Part shown: positions 34,697 to 45,309 of the stretch, one piece after another
Position numbering within the stretch: position 1 is the first letter of the stretch
How the letters are laid out: every line of letters begins with the position of its first letter
NCBI RefSeq assembly: GCF_905404315.1
Contig: NC_066267.1
Coordinates: 6,648,501 to 6,712,500 of the forward strand
DNA length: 64,000 bases
Direction of reading: 5' to 3'
DNA from: Leptidea sinapis
Lineage: Eukaryota; Arthropoda; Insecta; Lepidoptera; Pieridae
Notes under the pieces: generated by a model
Told to the model about the DNA's origin: nothing
Seen by the model: only the letters and a program-made list of their open reading frames with translations
The model's database searches: none
Position numbers and translations under genes: made by a program

Positions 34697-35002
34697 TATT
34701 CATGAAAATAAGGAACGAGAACAGAACGTTCATCTCATGGTAATTGATACGCCCTGTCCATTACAATTAAGCACCGCTTAAGATTCTAGAAAATCCCAAA
34801 AATTCAGATCAGCACCACAATTGCGCTCGACTCCTTGAGATATAAGGTGTTAAATCTCTTTTGCCCAGTAATTTCACTAGCTACGGGACCCTGCAGACCG
34901 AAACACAGTAATGCTTACACAGTACTGCTTCATGGCAGAAATATGCGCCGTTGTGGTACCCATAATCTAGCCGGCATCCTGTGCAAAAGAGCCTCCCACT
35001 GT
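34697..35002 (-). mobile_element. SINE family 1, copy 9
   Basis: Near full-length, minus orientation, well preserved at the CTCCCACTG end. Confidence 0.77.
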
Positions 35003-36409
35003 TCATTATTTAAATTGTTTAAGCTAAGTTAATACCAGTCCAAGCTGAGTTAGCATCTCCATCAAAACTCCGTGGTCAGAACGGACTTGTATAAATTGCA
35101 GTGATTTCGAATAGAGTAACTTACAGCACAAACTCCACACTATTTGCTCATTAACTTGTAATTAATGAGAACATTTACACAGTCCGAAATAATTCACTGT
35201 GGTGAACACGGATTTACTTATTCAACATACTACGAGCATTTAAATATTTGAACCTAGATTTGGCTCATTAGTTCCAGACTTTCTATTACAGGATTGATGT
35301 ACTCTGTAGGCAAATTTGATTGCTGTTTACTCTGTATAGACCAGTGCTGAAGCCTTTGAAAATGATAAAAAGTGAAAAAAAAAATATAGTAGGATGAAAC
35401 CTTTTGGAAAAGGATGAGTATATAACAAAAATGAAAGGAAAAATAAATTACGGATCTGAATCTGAGGTCGGGAAGTGGGAAAGGGGACTCCCCCTTTTTT
35501 AACCCAACCTAACCCAGAATTTTTAACCCTAAAGCACTCGCTTTAGGGTTAAAAATTCTTTATGAAATATCTTTAAAAAGGCTTAAATTTTCCAATCATT
35601 ATCATTGAAATGTATATTTTTTTAACACAATCGAAAATTAGAGATTAAATACGAACAGAAGGCACACCAACTTATTGAAAAATGCTGATATTTTTACAAG
35701 TAAATTTTCGATTGAAAATAAGGGTTCTTTTTCGATATTTGAGTCACAATAAAGGTGGAAAAATAAATATCTCAATTCAAAAAAACTTTAGTGTATTTGG
35801 GACATAAACTGGTAACTTTTCACTAAATTTCGTGACATTTTTTTTATAAAAGTTAAAAATAAAACACCAAATCTTGGTTTTTTGAATTTTTCACATTAAT
35901 TTTGAGGTTATGTGAAAAAACTGTTCAAACAAAAGTTGTAGATCATTTTATTACCTACAACTTTGCTATTTGACTTACGTCCATAGGACTTGCAGTTTTG
36001 CCGGAAATCGAGATAAACCGTTTTTTACCCTTAAACACCCCCCCTTTCCACGTCCTCAGATCGCCCGTAATTTATTTTTCTTTTCAACTCAAGATATATT
36101 CTCTTCCATTTCCAACGGTTTTCATCCTACTACTATTTTTTTTGGTTTCAAAAGTTATCGACACTCTTCTAGTAGTTGTTAATGTTATCCAGTTATAACA
36201 AAACATGAGATCCAATCCAATCTTTAGAGAACATTCATATTTACAAACAAAACTCAACATAAAGACGGTGTGTAAACAATTTTTCATTAAATACTCACAA
36301 AGTAATTATTGTATTCATAATAATAAACATAAAGTACATATATAAATAATAATAATACTTGGTTGAACTAAATTTTAAAACAAATTTTTTTGAAAGCAGC
36401 GGGACCCTA
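35003..36409. other. Intron 1, unassigned DNA with a perfect 20-bp hairpin
   Basis: 35516-35535 and 35540-35559 are exact inverse complements with a 4-base loop. 35640-36130 resembles AT-rich repeat DNA (GTTGTAGATCATTTTATTAC; CCCCCCCTTTCCACGTCCTC), I think a repeat, but I cannot name it. Confidence 0.4.
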
Positions 36410-36560
36410 ACCGGCGCGACATCGCGCGTTCTATGCGAGCGCTCTTCGTTAGAAAGAGCGACATATCAAGTCAATTTCCTAATATGCAAATATTGTGGTT
36501 GCGCAGGTTATCAACTGTAAAGTAGATTCTGTAGATGAAGCCACAACCTGAGACTTAAAA
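36410..36560 (+). mobile_element. tRNA-like repeat (SINE family 2), copy 3 (body only)
   Basis: AGAGCGACATATCAAGTCAA through GTAGATGAAGCCACAACCTG. It is preceded by an inverted scrap of the tRNA-like part (GCGAGCGCTCTTC). Confidence 0.6.
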
Positions 36561-36824
36561 AAGACATAATTACAAGATTGTATTTTCTTTGTTTAACGCG
36601 AGTTTACACATTTAATTATAACACTTTTAAAGGTGAATTCTAAGAAAATTCTAACTGTGTTTTTAAATTAGATTTCAGATCTCATTTTCAGGGAGACGAG
36701 TTCTGGAAAGGTATTAAAACGTCGAGTTAACTAAAATGAAAATGTAACTTTTACGCAAAAATCGAATGTAAAAACAGTTACAATTACACGCGTTTTAATC
36801 CCTTAAAAGTGTTTTATTTAAACA

Positions 36825-37005
36825 TATCAAGATTTATGAACCTTACGTGACTCAAACGGTTGGCTCAGTGGAAGAGCGCTGGCACGGAACGCGGGTTCGA
36901 GTCACGCATCGTTCATAAATTTTGTTTTTAAAATTTAATTTGTGTAATTAATCCCAGAAGTGAGGATTATCACTTAAACATACAAACTGTTTATAATACT
37001 TGGAC
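36825..37005 (+). mobile_element. tRNA-like repeat (SINE family 2), copy 4 (tRNA part and tail)
   Basis: A box GGTTGGCTCAGTGGAAGAGC, B box GGGTTCGAGTCACG, then GCATCGTTCATAAATTTTGT and the tail AATTAATCCCAGAAGTGAGG. A few bases of the variable region are lost. Confidence 0.65.
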
Positions 37006-37285
37006 TTATTACTGTGGTAAATAATCCTCTAATTGATAGCCCTGCCTCAGTTGAGTCAAGCTAATTTAACCCGAAGTTACATATAACGTATTAGCTGTCC
37101 AAAAAATAAAGTTCTCAGCGCTCCTAAAGTTGGCACATTAGAACAAAAAAATTTTTTATACACTTTTCTAAAAGTGATACCTCATTAAAAGTTTCATGTT
37201 CATGTGTTGAGCAAGTTGGTTCAAGATCATGTTTTTCAAACGAATTTAAGAATATTAATTGAAGTCTTGTCAGCTTTTGAGGAGT

Positions 37286-37340
37286 AAACAGCTCCTGAAG
37301 ATGCCTCGTGTAGAGGTGAAACACGTGTCGAATTGATTCT
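37286..37340 (+). ncRNA. Hammerhead-ribozyme-like motif, copy 2
   Basis: CAGCTC / CTGAAGA / T / GCCTC-GTGTA-GAGGT / GAAA / CACGTGTC / GAATTG. Stem I pairs CAGCTC with GAATTG (five of six, one a wobble). Stem II pairs five bases including one wobble. It has the same extra U as copy 1. The covariation of stem II between the two copies (GCCT/AGGC versus GCCTC/GAGGT) is modest. Class is inference. Confidence 0.45.
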
Positions 37341-37450
37341 TTGCGAAGATTGGCGGTAAGACAAAATTAAATTAAAATACAATGTATCGTTTCCTTGGTA
37401 CCAACTAAAAAGACGTACCCTCGTCAGGTGACTGGAGGCACTCATCACTG

Positions 37451-37512
37451 AGGCAGCAGTTGTGGTACCCATAATCTAGCCGGTATCCTGTGCAAAGGAG
37501 CCACCCACTGGT
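37451..37512 (-). mobile_element. SINE family 1, copy 10 (terminal fragment)
   Basis: Only GTTGTGGTACCCATAATCTA to CCACCCACTGGTGG remains. Confidence 0.6.
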
Positions 37513-37635
37513 GGAGTGGAAAATTTTAAAGGTATTTCAACGCCCATAAGACATGGGTATCTTACTTATATACCTAACAGACCTGAAACCCTCCTGTTAT
37601 TAATATGGAGTCACAAGAAAGTGTGTTAATTAACA

Positions 37636-37936
37636 CTTTGCACAGGATACCGGCTAGATTATGGGTACCACAACGGCGCCTATTTCTGCCGTGAAGCATT
37701 AATATGTAAACTTTACTGTATTTTGGTCTGAAGGGCGCCATAGCCATTGAAATTACTGGGCAAATGAGACTTAACATCTTATGTCTCAAGTTGACGAGCG
37801 CAATTGTAGTGCCGCTCAGAATTTTTGGACTTTTTCAAGCATCCTGATTGGTACTGCATTGTAATGGGCTGGGCGTATCAATTACCATCAACTGAACGTC
37901 CTTCTCGTCTCGTCCCGTATTTTCATTAAAAAAAAC
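37636..37936 (+). mobile_element. SINE family 1, copy 11
   Basis: Plus orientation, lacking the first ~20 bases, ending TTTTCATTAAAAAAAA. Confidence 0.77.
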
Positions 37937-38640
37937 TATATTGCTAATAATAATATATATAAAAATATTGCTGGAATATCAGAAATCCTGATAGTATTGT
38001 TTTCATATCAGCGTTATTGAAATTGAATTAAAAATATTACTAGTGAAATTTTCGTGATCGTGTTTCATTTGTAAAAAATATAAAGTTGTTTTCGTAGGTT
38101 TTATGTTTCATGCTAATTGCTACCAAACACTGTGTTGTTTGCTTTTATCATAATATTTTTGTTTCATTATTTTATTTGAAACGCAAATTGGACAGTGGGT
38201 GTTGCCAACATAAATCATTTTGTATTTCTTTATTTAATTGATACATTTTATGTGATACCTATGAGAAAGCAATATTGTCTGTTATGTATTAATTAAATAG
38301 CGTGAATGGAAGTGTTGCGTCACGATTAAATTAAAGATTTATAGAAAATATTCCAAGTCAAAAATACTGATTTAATAAAATTTAAAAAATATGTTTACAT
38401 TTAAAAGAGCGACATTTCATTTCAATTCCCTTGTTTGATCTAAATTACTATAAGTAATGAAGTAGGTATTTGGTAGCAACTGTCCGATACAAGTTTCCAC
38501 GCACACAGCTATGTTTAATCTTATGCCATTTAAGTAAAGAACAGTGGTGTTTAAAGATAGTTCGCAATAAACAATTATCGAAGAAAGACGTATTTTTAAT
38601 TCGCTAAGTTACCAAATAATTCTGAACCTTATTAGTGAGA
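37937..38640. other. Intron 1, unassigned AT-rich DNA
   Basis: Nothing recognised apart from a short SINE family 2 start (AAAGAGCGACATTTC) near 38404. Confidence 0.4.
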
Positions 38641-38800
38641 ACATCCCTAATATGCAATTATTGGGGTTGAGCAGGTTATCAACTGTAAAGTAGATCCTGT
38701 ATGCCACGACCTGAGAGTTGTACAAAGCATACCAAGATTTACGATCCATGTCTCACTGAACGTCTGGATCAGTTGGTAGGAACGCTCGGACTAAAAAAAT
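38641..38800 (+). mobile_element. tRNA-like repeat (SINE family 2), copy 5
   Basis: GGGGTTGAGCAGGTTATCAA, then CGACCTGAGAGTTGTACAAA and a diverged A-box region (CTGGATCAGTTGGTAGGAAC). Truncated before the B box. Confidence 0.6.
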
Positions 38801-39861
38801 CTGATTATCGAAAATAAACAGAATTACTACTATCTGAGTTTACCCCCCTGGAAGATAGGGGAGTTATATCACGGCTGGTGATTATGTTGTACAAGTGCTG
38901 ACCTGGGACACGTTTTATTACCATATTAATTAAATACCCCACGCCCCTTCATTGTATTAATTTTCCTATGTAATAAATGTAATCGACTATTAAAAGGCAT
39001 TATTTATTTTATTACTAAATCAAAAAAATAAAGGTTCCAGATAAGTAATCACCAACGTGAAACTAAAACCTTCTCCGAAACATACTGCACTTATGGTATA
39101 AGTTCTATTCCGTTCGGTTCATTTGTTTTCGAAGTATAACCAAACAAAAAAGGCTTTCCATTTAAAAAATATAGATTCAGTGTTAGCTACCTATTAATAT
39201 AGATTTTATAATTATAAATTGCAACGTAGAAAGCGCGGCACTCCAAACAAACCCGCATAGGGATTGCTATTTTCTTGTAATAATATTATGTTCTGTTAAA
39301 AAAAAAATGCTTTTGTAGTACTTTTTTCAATTAATCCGCGGCAATTAGACGGCTCTTGCCGCTGGCATTAAAGTAAGTTCAACTCAATGTCTGCACTTGA
39401 ACTCATTTTGTCAAAAACATTAAATTTTCAAAATCAATGGCGAACAACGATGCACGCAAAATGGACCCATACTATTGGTTTAATTGCGGAAACAGGAGCC
39501 CCTATACCGAACAACGATCAACAATAATTTGTCCCGGTTGTTCATATTTGTAACAGTTTTCTATTTGCAAGCAAGTTCGAAATTTAAAAAAAACCTTTGA
39601 TTAGTAACCTCCTTGGTTGCCATGTTTCGGGGTAAAAGATTGTTCCATTCTTAAATTGCATGACAAATATTAGTATGCTATTAACCTAATTTATTTGACC
39701 ATAATCATGACGATATTTAAATTGATTTCATATTACCAGCTTAACGAACTCTCTAAGAAAAAGCGATTCACTCGATTGTTTGTAACGTGATGTCATTTCC
39801 AGATTGTCATGTAACGGCAATAATCTTGTAAAAAACGGAGATAGGCGAAATCCACTACGTT
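38801..39861. other. Intron 1, unassigned DNA
   Basis: 39035-39150 (ACCTTCTCCGAAACATACTG; TTCCGTTCGGTTCATTTGTT) resembles 29050-29165. Otherwise nothing named. Confidence 0.35.
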
Positions 39862-40195
39862 TTACGGCCGTTCCTAATATTCAGTCTATCTCTTACTTGA
39901 GATAAAAATTGTAACTATCGCTGACTTTTATGTTCCAATAAACTTATCGTCGGTTACTCATCTTATCCGTACACGCGGTCTGTCAATGGGACGACGTATA
40001 GCTTACCAGCGATAGAAGTTTGTATGGAAATGCCAATTCACGCGTCCCAGTATAAGGCGATAAGAATGATTTATCGGGTATATTGGGACAGCTTCAGATT
40101 ATTGACAGCTAATTACTTACAGTAGAAGGTAATAGTAATATATCTCTATCTGTAGATAGTATATTGTGAGAACGGTCGTAAAGCAACTGTTCGCA
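39862..40195. mobile_element. Candidate MITE with imperfect inverted ends
   Basis: TTTTACGGCCGTTCCTAATA at the left matches the reverse complement of the right end (TTTACGACCGTTCTCACAAT), followed by further similarity (CTATCTC). No coding content. Confidence 0.45.
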
Positions 40196-40735
40196 TTCAA
40201 ACTTTTGTCAAATCACTGCACGTTTCATACTAAACTAAATTTCAATTTTTACTACGGCAGTTCCGCCTCTTATTACGTAGTATTTACATCCTCTTTGCAT
40301 ACAACTTTTGCTGGCCGCTGATCACATGTATTTTGTAGTCAATACAGCAGTTTATATTTATCTCGAAGAAGGTTGTCAAAATAATGCTCAAATTGCCGTA
40401 TTACATATTTAAGAAAAAAATTCATAATGTTGCTCACATTATGAATTTTTGGCTTTATAACATACAACATTATTTTTGAAGTGTCACGTTTTCTTTTTCC
40501 TGAACAGGTTACTTTGTACGCTGCACATGCATAATTTATGACTGAACCGTTTCCCTTTAAGTCGATTTGAATAATGCTTTGTTGACTTTTATTTTATTTG
40601 AAATTAAATCTGAAATTTCTCGTTTTTTTTCTTTCAGCTTTCCTTTTGTAGAGGGTGAAACTGATTCTAGTCCGTTATTTACATTTACTATAGTGAGAAA
40701 TGGAAGAAGACACATTGTCACTCTTTTCATAATAA
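40196..40735. other. Intron 1, unassigned DNA with a perfect 15-bp hairpin
   Basis: 40416-40430 (AAAAATTCATAATGT) pairs exactly with 40436-40450 around a 5-base loop. No gene. Confidence 0.45.
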
Positions 40736-41107
40736 TCTATATATATAAAAATGAATTGCTGTTCGTTAGTCTCGCTAAAACTTGAGAACGGCTGGACCGA
40801 TTTGGCAAATTTAGGTCTTGAATTATTTGTGGAAGTCCAGAGAAGGTTTAAAATGTGAATAAATAGGAAAATGCTGCTAAATTAAATAAAAACAACAAAT
40901 TTGTTTTTCCTTTGATGTGTCCATACAAAATTTCTATGAGAGAATTGATTGACTCACGGTTTGACAGTTCTGCTGAACAATTTCATTACGACAGCAGGGT
41001 GCATATTTTACGAAGTAATTTTTCATGTTATGATATATTATTGACAAATTCATATAAAAACATTATTTTATTTATTATACACAGAACAACGTCTGCCGGT
41101 CAGCTAG
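40736..41107 (+). mobile_element. Complete short non-autonomous Helitron
   Basis: Starts TCTATATATATAAAAATGAA after an A and ends CCGGTCAGCTAG before a T, the 5'-TC...CTAG-3' in A/T layout expected of Helitrons. Inner motifs (GTTCGTTAGTCTCGCTAAAA; GAGAACGGCTGGACCGATTT) recur inverted at 52767-53425. 372 bp, no coding content. Confidence 0.72.
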
Positions 41108-41551
41108 TGATTAATAATATTTATAACTTTGACATTTTACCAAATATTTTACATACAATCTAACAGCAATTTTTATCAATTCAGCGGAAACCATTCCTCT
41201 ACGATGCCACCACAAGCAGTTCCGGTTCTTGTTGATTTTCGTAAGAATATTTAATTAAATACCGCCAGTTTTTTTCACATCAAAGATCTCATAACAGTGG
41301 TTTTTGTAATATTTATTATTTGTGCATTTATTCCCACATATTTTCGAAACAGCTTAATCGATTTGAATACGGTTTCCATTGATATGTTATCATCTGTTAA
41401 AACACAATATACTAAGTTCATACAATATTATTGGTGATTTACATTGGTTGGCTATATGACAATAATATAATCAAAAATGATATAAAAACAAGACCAAATA
41501 AACCAAACCATAAAGGATTATTTAGAAGGAAGGCTCTAAATATTTACTCAC
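41108..41551. other. Intron 1, start (gene sense) next to exon 1
   Basis: Donor GTGAGT of receptor exon 1 at its right edge; the rest is unassigned. Confidence 0.5.
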
Positions 41552-41876
41552 CTCTTACAAGTGTCAGAATTCCAACTGGCATCACGAGCACCGCAACTAG
41601 TAAGTCAGTTATCGCCAATGACATCAGGAAATAGTTCGTCACATTTTGCAATCTCCTCTCCAAATATATCGCAAGACAGACCAAAATATTTCCAGCCGCT
41701 GTACATAGTACAAGGACCAATGCTACTAAAGCCCACCAGTTATTAACATTGTCTTTGCCATCGTCAGTGCTGTTATTAGCAATATATTCCTCATTGTCCC
41801 AACTGGTATTGAGAGTAACGTTTAACTCAAATACAATCTCCGTTGTTGGATACACAGTGAACTCTGGTTCATTCAT
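41552..41876 (-). CDS. 5-HT2B: 5-HT2B-like serotonin receptor, coding exon 1 (N-terminus, TM1, TM2)
   Basis: First coding exon of a class A aminergic GPCR that would bind serotonin at the plasma membrane. It encodes 108 residues plus one base (phase 1). The extracellular N-terminus (residues 1-46) carries four N-glycosylation sequons at N19, N23, N34 and N35. TM1 spans about 47-72 and contains the AGN motif with N63 (N1.50). After the ERRLQNVTNYF loop, TM2 (about 82-104) contains SLAITDL with D91 (D2.50). The start was chosen because an in-frame TGA lies 33 bases upstream (41907-41909). The donor reads GTGAGT on the minus strand. Family knowledge: the TM1-TM2 segment fits insect 5-HT2 receptors better than dopamine or octopamine receptors. 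5-HT2A or another 5-HT2 paralogue is the main alternative. Confidence 0.87.
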
Positions 41877-42018
41877 TCTTGGTCGGTTTACGTTGCAATT
41901 CCGTTTTCAATTTCATTTTCGAGCGGAAACAGTTCATCTTATTTCGTAAATGTATATTGTATTCGGTGAATCCATTGTGTTGTTCATTCTCAATTCTTCA
42001 TTCCGCTTTCATTTATCA

Positions 42019-42021
42019 TCT
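42019..42021 (-). promoter_or_regulatory. Candidate splice acceptor of the 5' UTR of the receptor gene
   Basis: On the minus strand a pyrimidine-rich run ending TTTCTTTCACAG stands about 143 bases upstream of the receptor ATG. It would make 41877-42019 the 5' UTR part of coding exon 1. I see no convincing promoter nearby. This is inferred from the consensus only; transcription could equally start close to the ATG. Confidence 0.35.
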
Positions 42022-42704
42022 GTGAAAGAAAATATTTACTGAATTAAGGATATCAATATTGCCTTTATTGTGCTGTTTTGATTTGTGTCAGTAGAAATTA
42101 TTGCTTTTCGACCTTTTTTTACAAAATATGTTTAAATGCGCCCGCTCAGTTTTTGAGCCCATTCTCAGGTCTGATGCATAAATTTTCGAAAGATTGGTAG
42201 TTTTTGACATTCAATTATATATATAATTTAAAATCCTAGATTTTAAATAAAAAAAAAGTTAAATTGGTTATTAGATTGACATATAAATTGACCGACTTTT
42301 GATGTATTTTGATATAAATTTTGTTTTCAAATATGATTTGTGTAATTAATATCAGAAGTGAGAGTTATCACTTTAAAAAAATAACAAATTGTTTAAGTAC
42401 CATTTTTGTTAATAATTGTTTCTGCAATTCACTAGCAAAGTGAAGCGTAGAGGTTTCTCATTTGTGTTTTAAATCGAGGCGGTTGGAGGTGGAACTTTAT
42501 ACGATTTAAAAGTCATTTAGCTGCCCACCGCGTTGGATACATTTTTAATGAGAATGTACCAATGCAAGGTTTAGAAAGAGTCCAGTTATTCAACTATAAT
42601 TAATATTTATGGGCGTTGATATTTGTTGAAAACCGTAGCAGATAATTAATAGTAGTCTTTATTATAATAAGATATACACATTATACAGTTTTTATGCATA
42701 ATCC
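42022..42704. other. Region upstream of the receptor coding start
   Basis: 42305-42400 carries tail sequence of SINE family 2 (GTAATTAATATCAGAAGTGA; ATAACAAATTG). No promoter element is convincing. Confidence 0.35.
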
Positions 42705-43030
42705 AATATATTAAATTCTCGTGTCGTGATGTTTCTTACCGAACTCCATCGAAACGGCTAAACCAATTCATATGAAATTTTGTGTGCATATCGGATAGGT
42801 CTGAAAATTGGCCAACATCTACCTTTCATAGTTCTTATGATAAGGGGACACCCTTATCATTTGGATGTATGTATGTGTATTGGGCCTGAGCCCAAAAATA
42901 TATTTTGTTGACAATTTTTTTTATTTTTATTTTATTATGCATTGAGAAATATTATACAACTTCAAATTTTTACCCTTCTACGATCAACCTCAGTTTTTTA
43001 ATCATGATTTTTTATATTATTCTGTTCCAT
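42705..43030 (+). mobile_element. Helitron-derived fragment
   Basis: CTCGTGTCGTGATGTTTCTT, CGAAACGGCTAAACCAATTC and TTTTGTGTGCATATCGGATA, a common 5' part of lepidopteran Helitrons from memory. 42958-43010 (ACAACTTCAAATTTTTACCC; TACGATCAACC) matches 28289-28340 near the 3' end of the decayed Helitron. Confidence 0.5.
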
Positions 43031-43767
43031 TCATAGTTCCGCTATAGGGTTGCAAGATGGCAATCGAATACAATACCTAATTGTAGTACGATAATTAATG
43101 TTATGTACGATATATTTAGTAGGTCTGATAATCGGTCGTCATATTTTTATTTTTTACATCATAAATTCAGACAAATATTTTAAAAAGTGAATACTATGAC
43201 AAAACAATCACACAATTTCTTTTTATATAGATGAGTACGTGGCACTGAGCAATAGAGCGCAGTCATAATAAGTTAAAACATATTATAATTTATTTTTTCC
43301 AACTAGTTTAGCTCGTTTAGTGATTGGATAATTAGATAAATAAAATGAAAGACCAAAAAAATTAAATTCTCAAACTAACAGACAAACAGAACCACGTGTA
43401 TTTTTTATTAACAGGCTCAGATAAAACTAGGTCTACGCTTGCGGCTATTGCAGCAAGTTAGTTGTCAGACACTTATAGTTTGAAATTAAAAACCTACTCC
43501 TTTATTTAACTGTTGCTTTTATGATAGTACTTTAAGGAATGTAGAATAATTTATAATCGAATTCTACGTTATCATTGGGCAGTAACTATTACTCAGCAAA
43601 ATTTAATGGTTCATGGAATTAATGTAATTTTGCAAACTAAACGGAATAGTTTATCGGCTACTCCCACACACAGATTCTCAGCAGCGTGGGAGATAATTCA
43701 ATTTTGAAACTTACTTGATATTAAAACGTTTCATAGAATTTCCTATTTCAGAATAGGAATTTATTGG
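43031..43767. other. Unassigned AT-rich DNA
   Basis: Nothing recognised. Confidence 0.4.
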
Positions 43768-43890
43768 TCTGAAAGATGTCGTGACAAAGATTGAGAAAGG
43801 AATGCTGAAATGGTTTGAACACGTGGAGCGAATGAGTGCAGAAAGAATGGCTTTCACTTTACACAAAACAAGTAAACCATAATAAAATAT
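43768..43890 (+). mobile_element. LINE C-terminal fragment
   Basis: Plus frame: LKDVVTKIEKGMLKWFEHVE then RMSAERM. This resembles 'VV.RVEKGMLRWFGHVERM', a well-known C-terminal block of RTE-type LINEs. 40 residues only. Confidence 0.6.
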
Positions 43891-44340
43891 GTATCCACGT
43901 CAGGGGCACTATTGAATGATGGATTATACTATACTACACCGGAAATCGATAAAAATAACTTTCTTTTTGATGTCTTGTGGAGTAGTTGAACTTAAAAGGA
44001 TCATCGAAGCATGTCCGTGCTCACAAATGCCCGGATATAATAATATAAACTCATGTCTCTCCCTACACCGTTCTTCAACCATTTCCCACGCATCAACCAC
44101 TTGTGTACTTTATTTTCAAAAGTAAACAAATCACAAAAACAAGTTACAATAACAGATGTTAAACAACACATCCTGCTCAATAACTTAAATATGCAGTTAA
44201 CCATTATTATCTTATCAAACCCTTTTCTTTACAATGAAACCTGCAATATTAATAACTATTTTAATTGCTGAATTGCCATATTTTCAACACATCGTAACAA
44301 TCTAGTTATGAATGGCAATTAATTGTAATGTTTTTAATTA
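43891..44340. other. Unassigned DNA
   Basis: No credible gene: the open frames here are short and overlap each other on opposite strands. Confidence 0.35.
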
Positions 44341-44620
44341 ACAAATTGTTTAGATTTACAAGAGCGACATCTCAAGTCAATTTCCTAATATGCAAATATT
44401 GGGGTTGAGCAGGCTATCAACAGCTGTAAAGTAGATCCTGTAGATGAAGCCACAACCTGAGAGTTGAACAAAGCATACAAGATTTTATGACGGTTAGCTT
44501 AGTTGGTTAGAGCATAGGCACAGAACGCCGGAGGTTCGAGTCTCGCATCGTTCATAAAATTTTGTTTTTCAAATTTTATTTGTATAATGAATGGCATTTA
44601 ATGTTCTCTGAAATCACATT
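44341..44620 (+). mobile_element. tRNA-like repeat (SINE family 2), copy 6, near complete
   Basis: AACAAATTGTTTAGATTTAC precedes AGAGCGACATCTCAAGTCAA, the body follows, then TTAGCTTAGTTGGTTAGAGC (A box) and GGTTCGAGTCTCGCATCGTT (B box, then the 3' stem), then TTTTGTTTTTCAAATTTTAT. The leading block equals the trailing block of copy 8 (61820), hinting at a tandem unit. Confidence 0.68.
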
Positions 44621-44838
44621 TAGGTGGACTGTATGCTATAATGATAATACACAAACAATATAGTATAACGGCAAATAATCAAAATTTTGTAACTTTCACA
44701 TAAGCACTTAGTTTTAGCAAATAATATTAAAAAACAATCCAAATAAACGACGATCCCTATCAGCTCTTGAGTTAGACCCTTAAAAGGAAAAAACTGTTAG
44801 TGTATCCTGTACAATTATTAATATTCTTTTAAATAATA

Positions 44839-45239
44839 GGGGTTCAGGTATGAAATCTGCCCTTTTATTGTAAAAGGTACTTCCAATTGATATACAACCT
44901 TCATGGTATGTGATTTTTGAGTGAAACTTTTTTCACATGGTTACATATGTACTTATGTCTTCATTTAAAAAATGTGCAACATTCGATTATCGACTTTCAG
45001 TTTTTTTATTCCCCTTACACAAGAAATATGGATAAATCGAAAATTCGAGTGATTTTTGAATACGAGTCCCGACGCGGAACTAACGCGGCAGAAACGGCTC
45101 GCAATAGGCTCATATCAATGTTGCGTTTGATTAGAGGACTGCTAATGAAAGCACGTGTGATTTCAGTTTAAATATGTTAAATAAAAAAAAACGAATTACA
45201 ATTTTTCAGTACTACTCGGCAATTTCATACTTTAACCCC
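44839..45239 (+). mobile_element. Mariner-derived MITE with TA target duplication
   Basis: Left end GGGGTTCAGGTATGAAATCT pairs with the right end (reverse complement GGGGTTAAAGTATGAAATTG), and TA (44837-44838; 45240-45241) flanks both sides. From 45028 the plus strand encodes MDKSKIRVIFEYESRRGTNA AETARN, the start of the helix-turn-helix of a Tc1/mariner transposase, then 22 unrelated residues and a stop. The catalytic domain is gone, so it could move only with a transposase made elsewhere. Confidence 0.72.
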
Positions 45240-45309
45240 TAATACTACCATGTTCGTTTCTAACGGAATAAAACATATTCAATAATATAGCACTCTGTGT
45301 AAGACAACA

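Noticed and set aside
35540..35550. Telomere-type TTAGG sequence
   Set aside because: A single occurrence inside a hairpin, not an array.
41561..41949. Plus-strand open frames over exon 1
   Set aside because: They are antisense shadows of the receptor exon.
44490..44560. A functional tRNA gene in the tRNA-like repeat
   Set aside because: The same segment recurs in several truncated repeat copies with fixed flanks, so it is a repeat component; the stems are imperfect.
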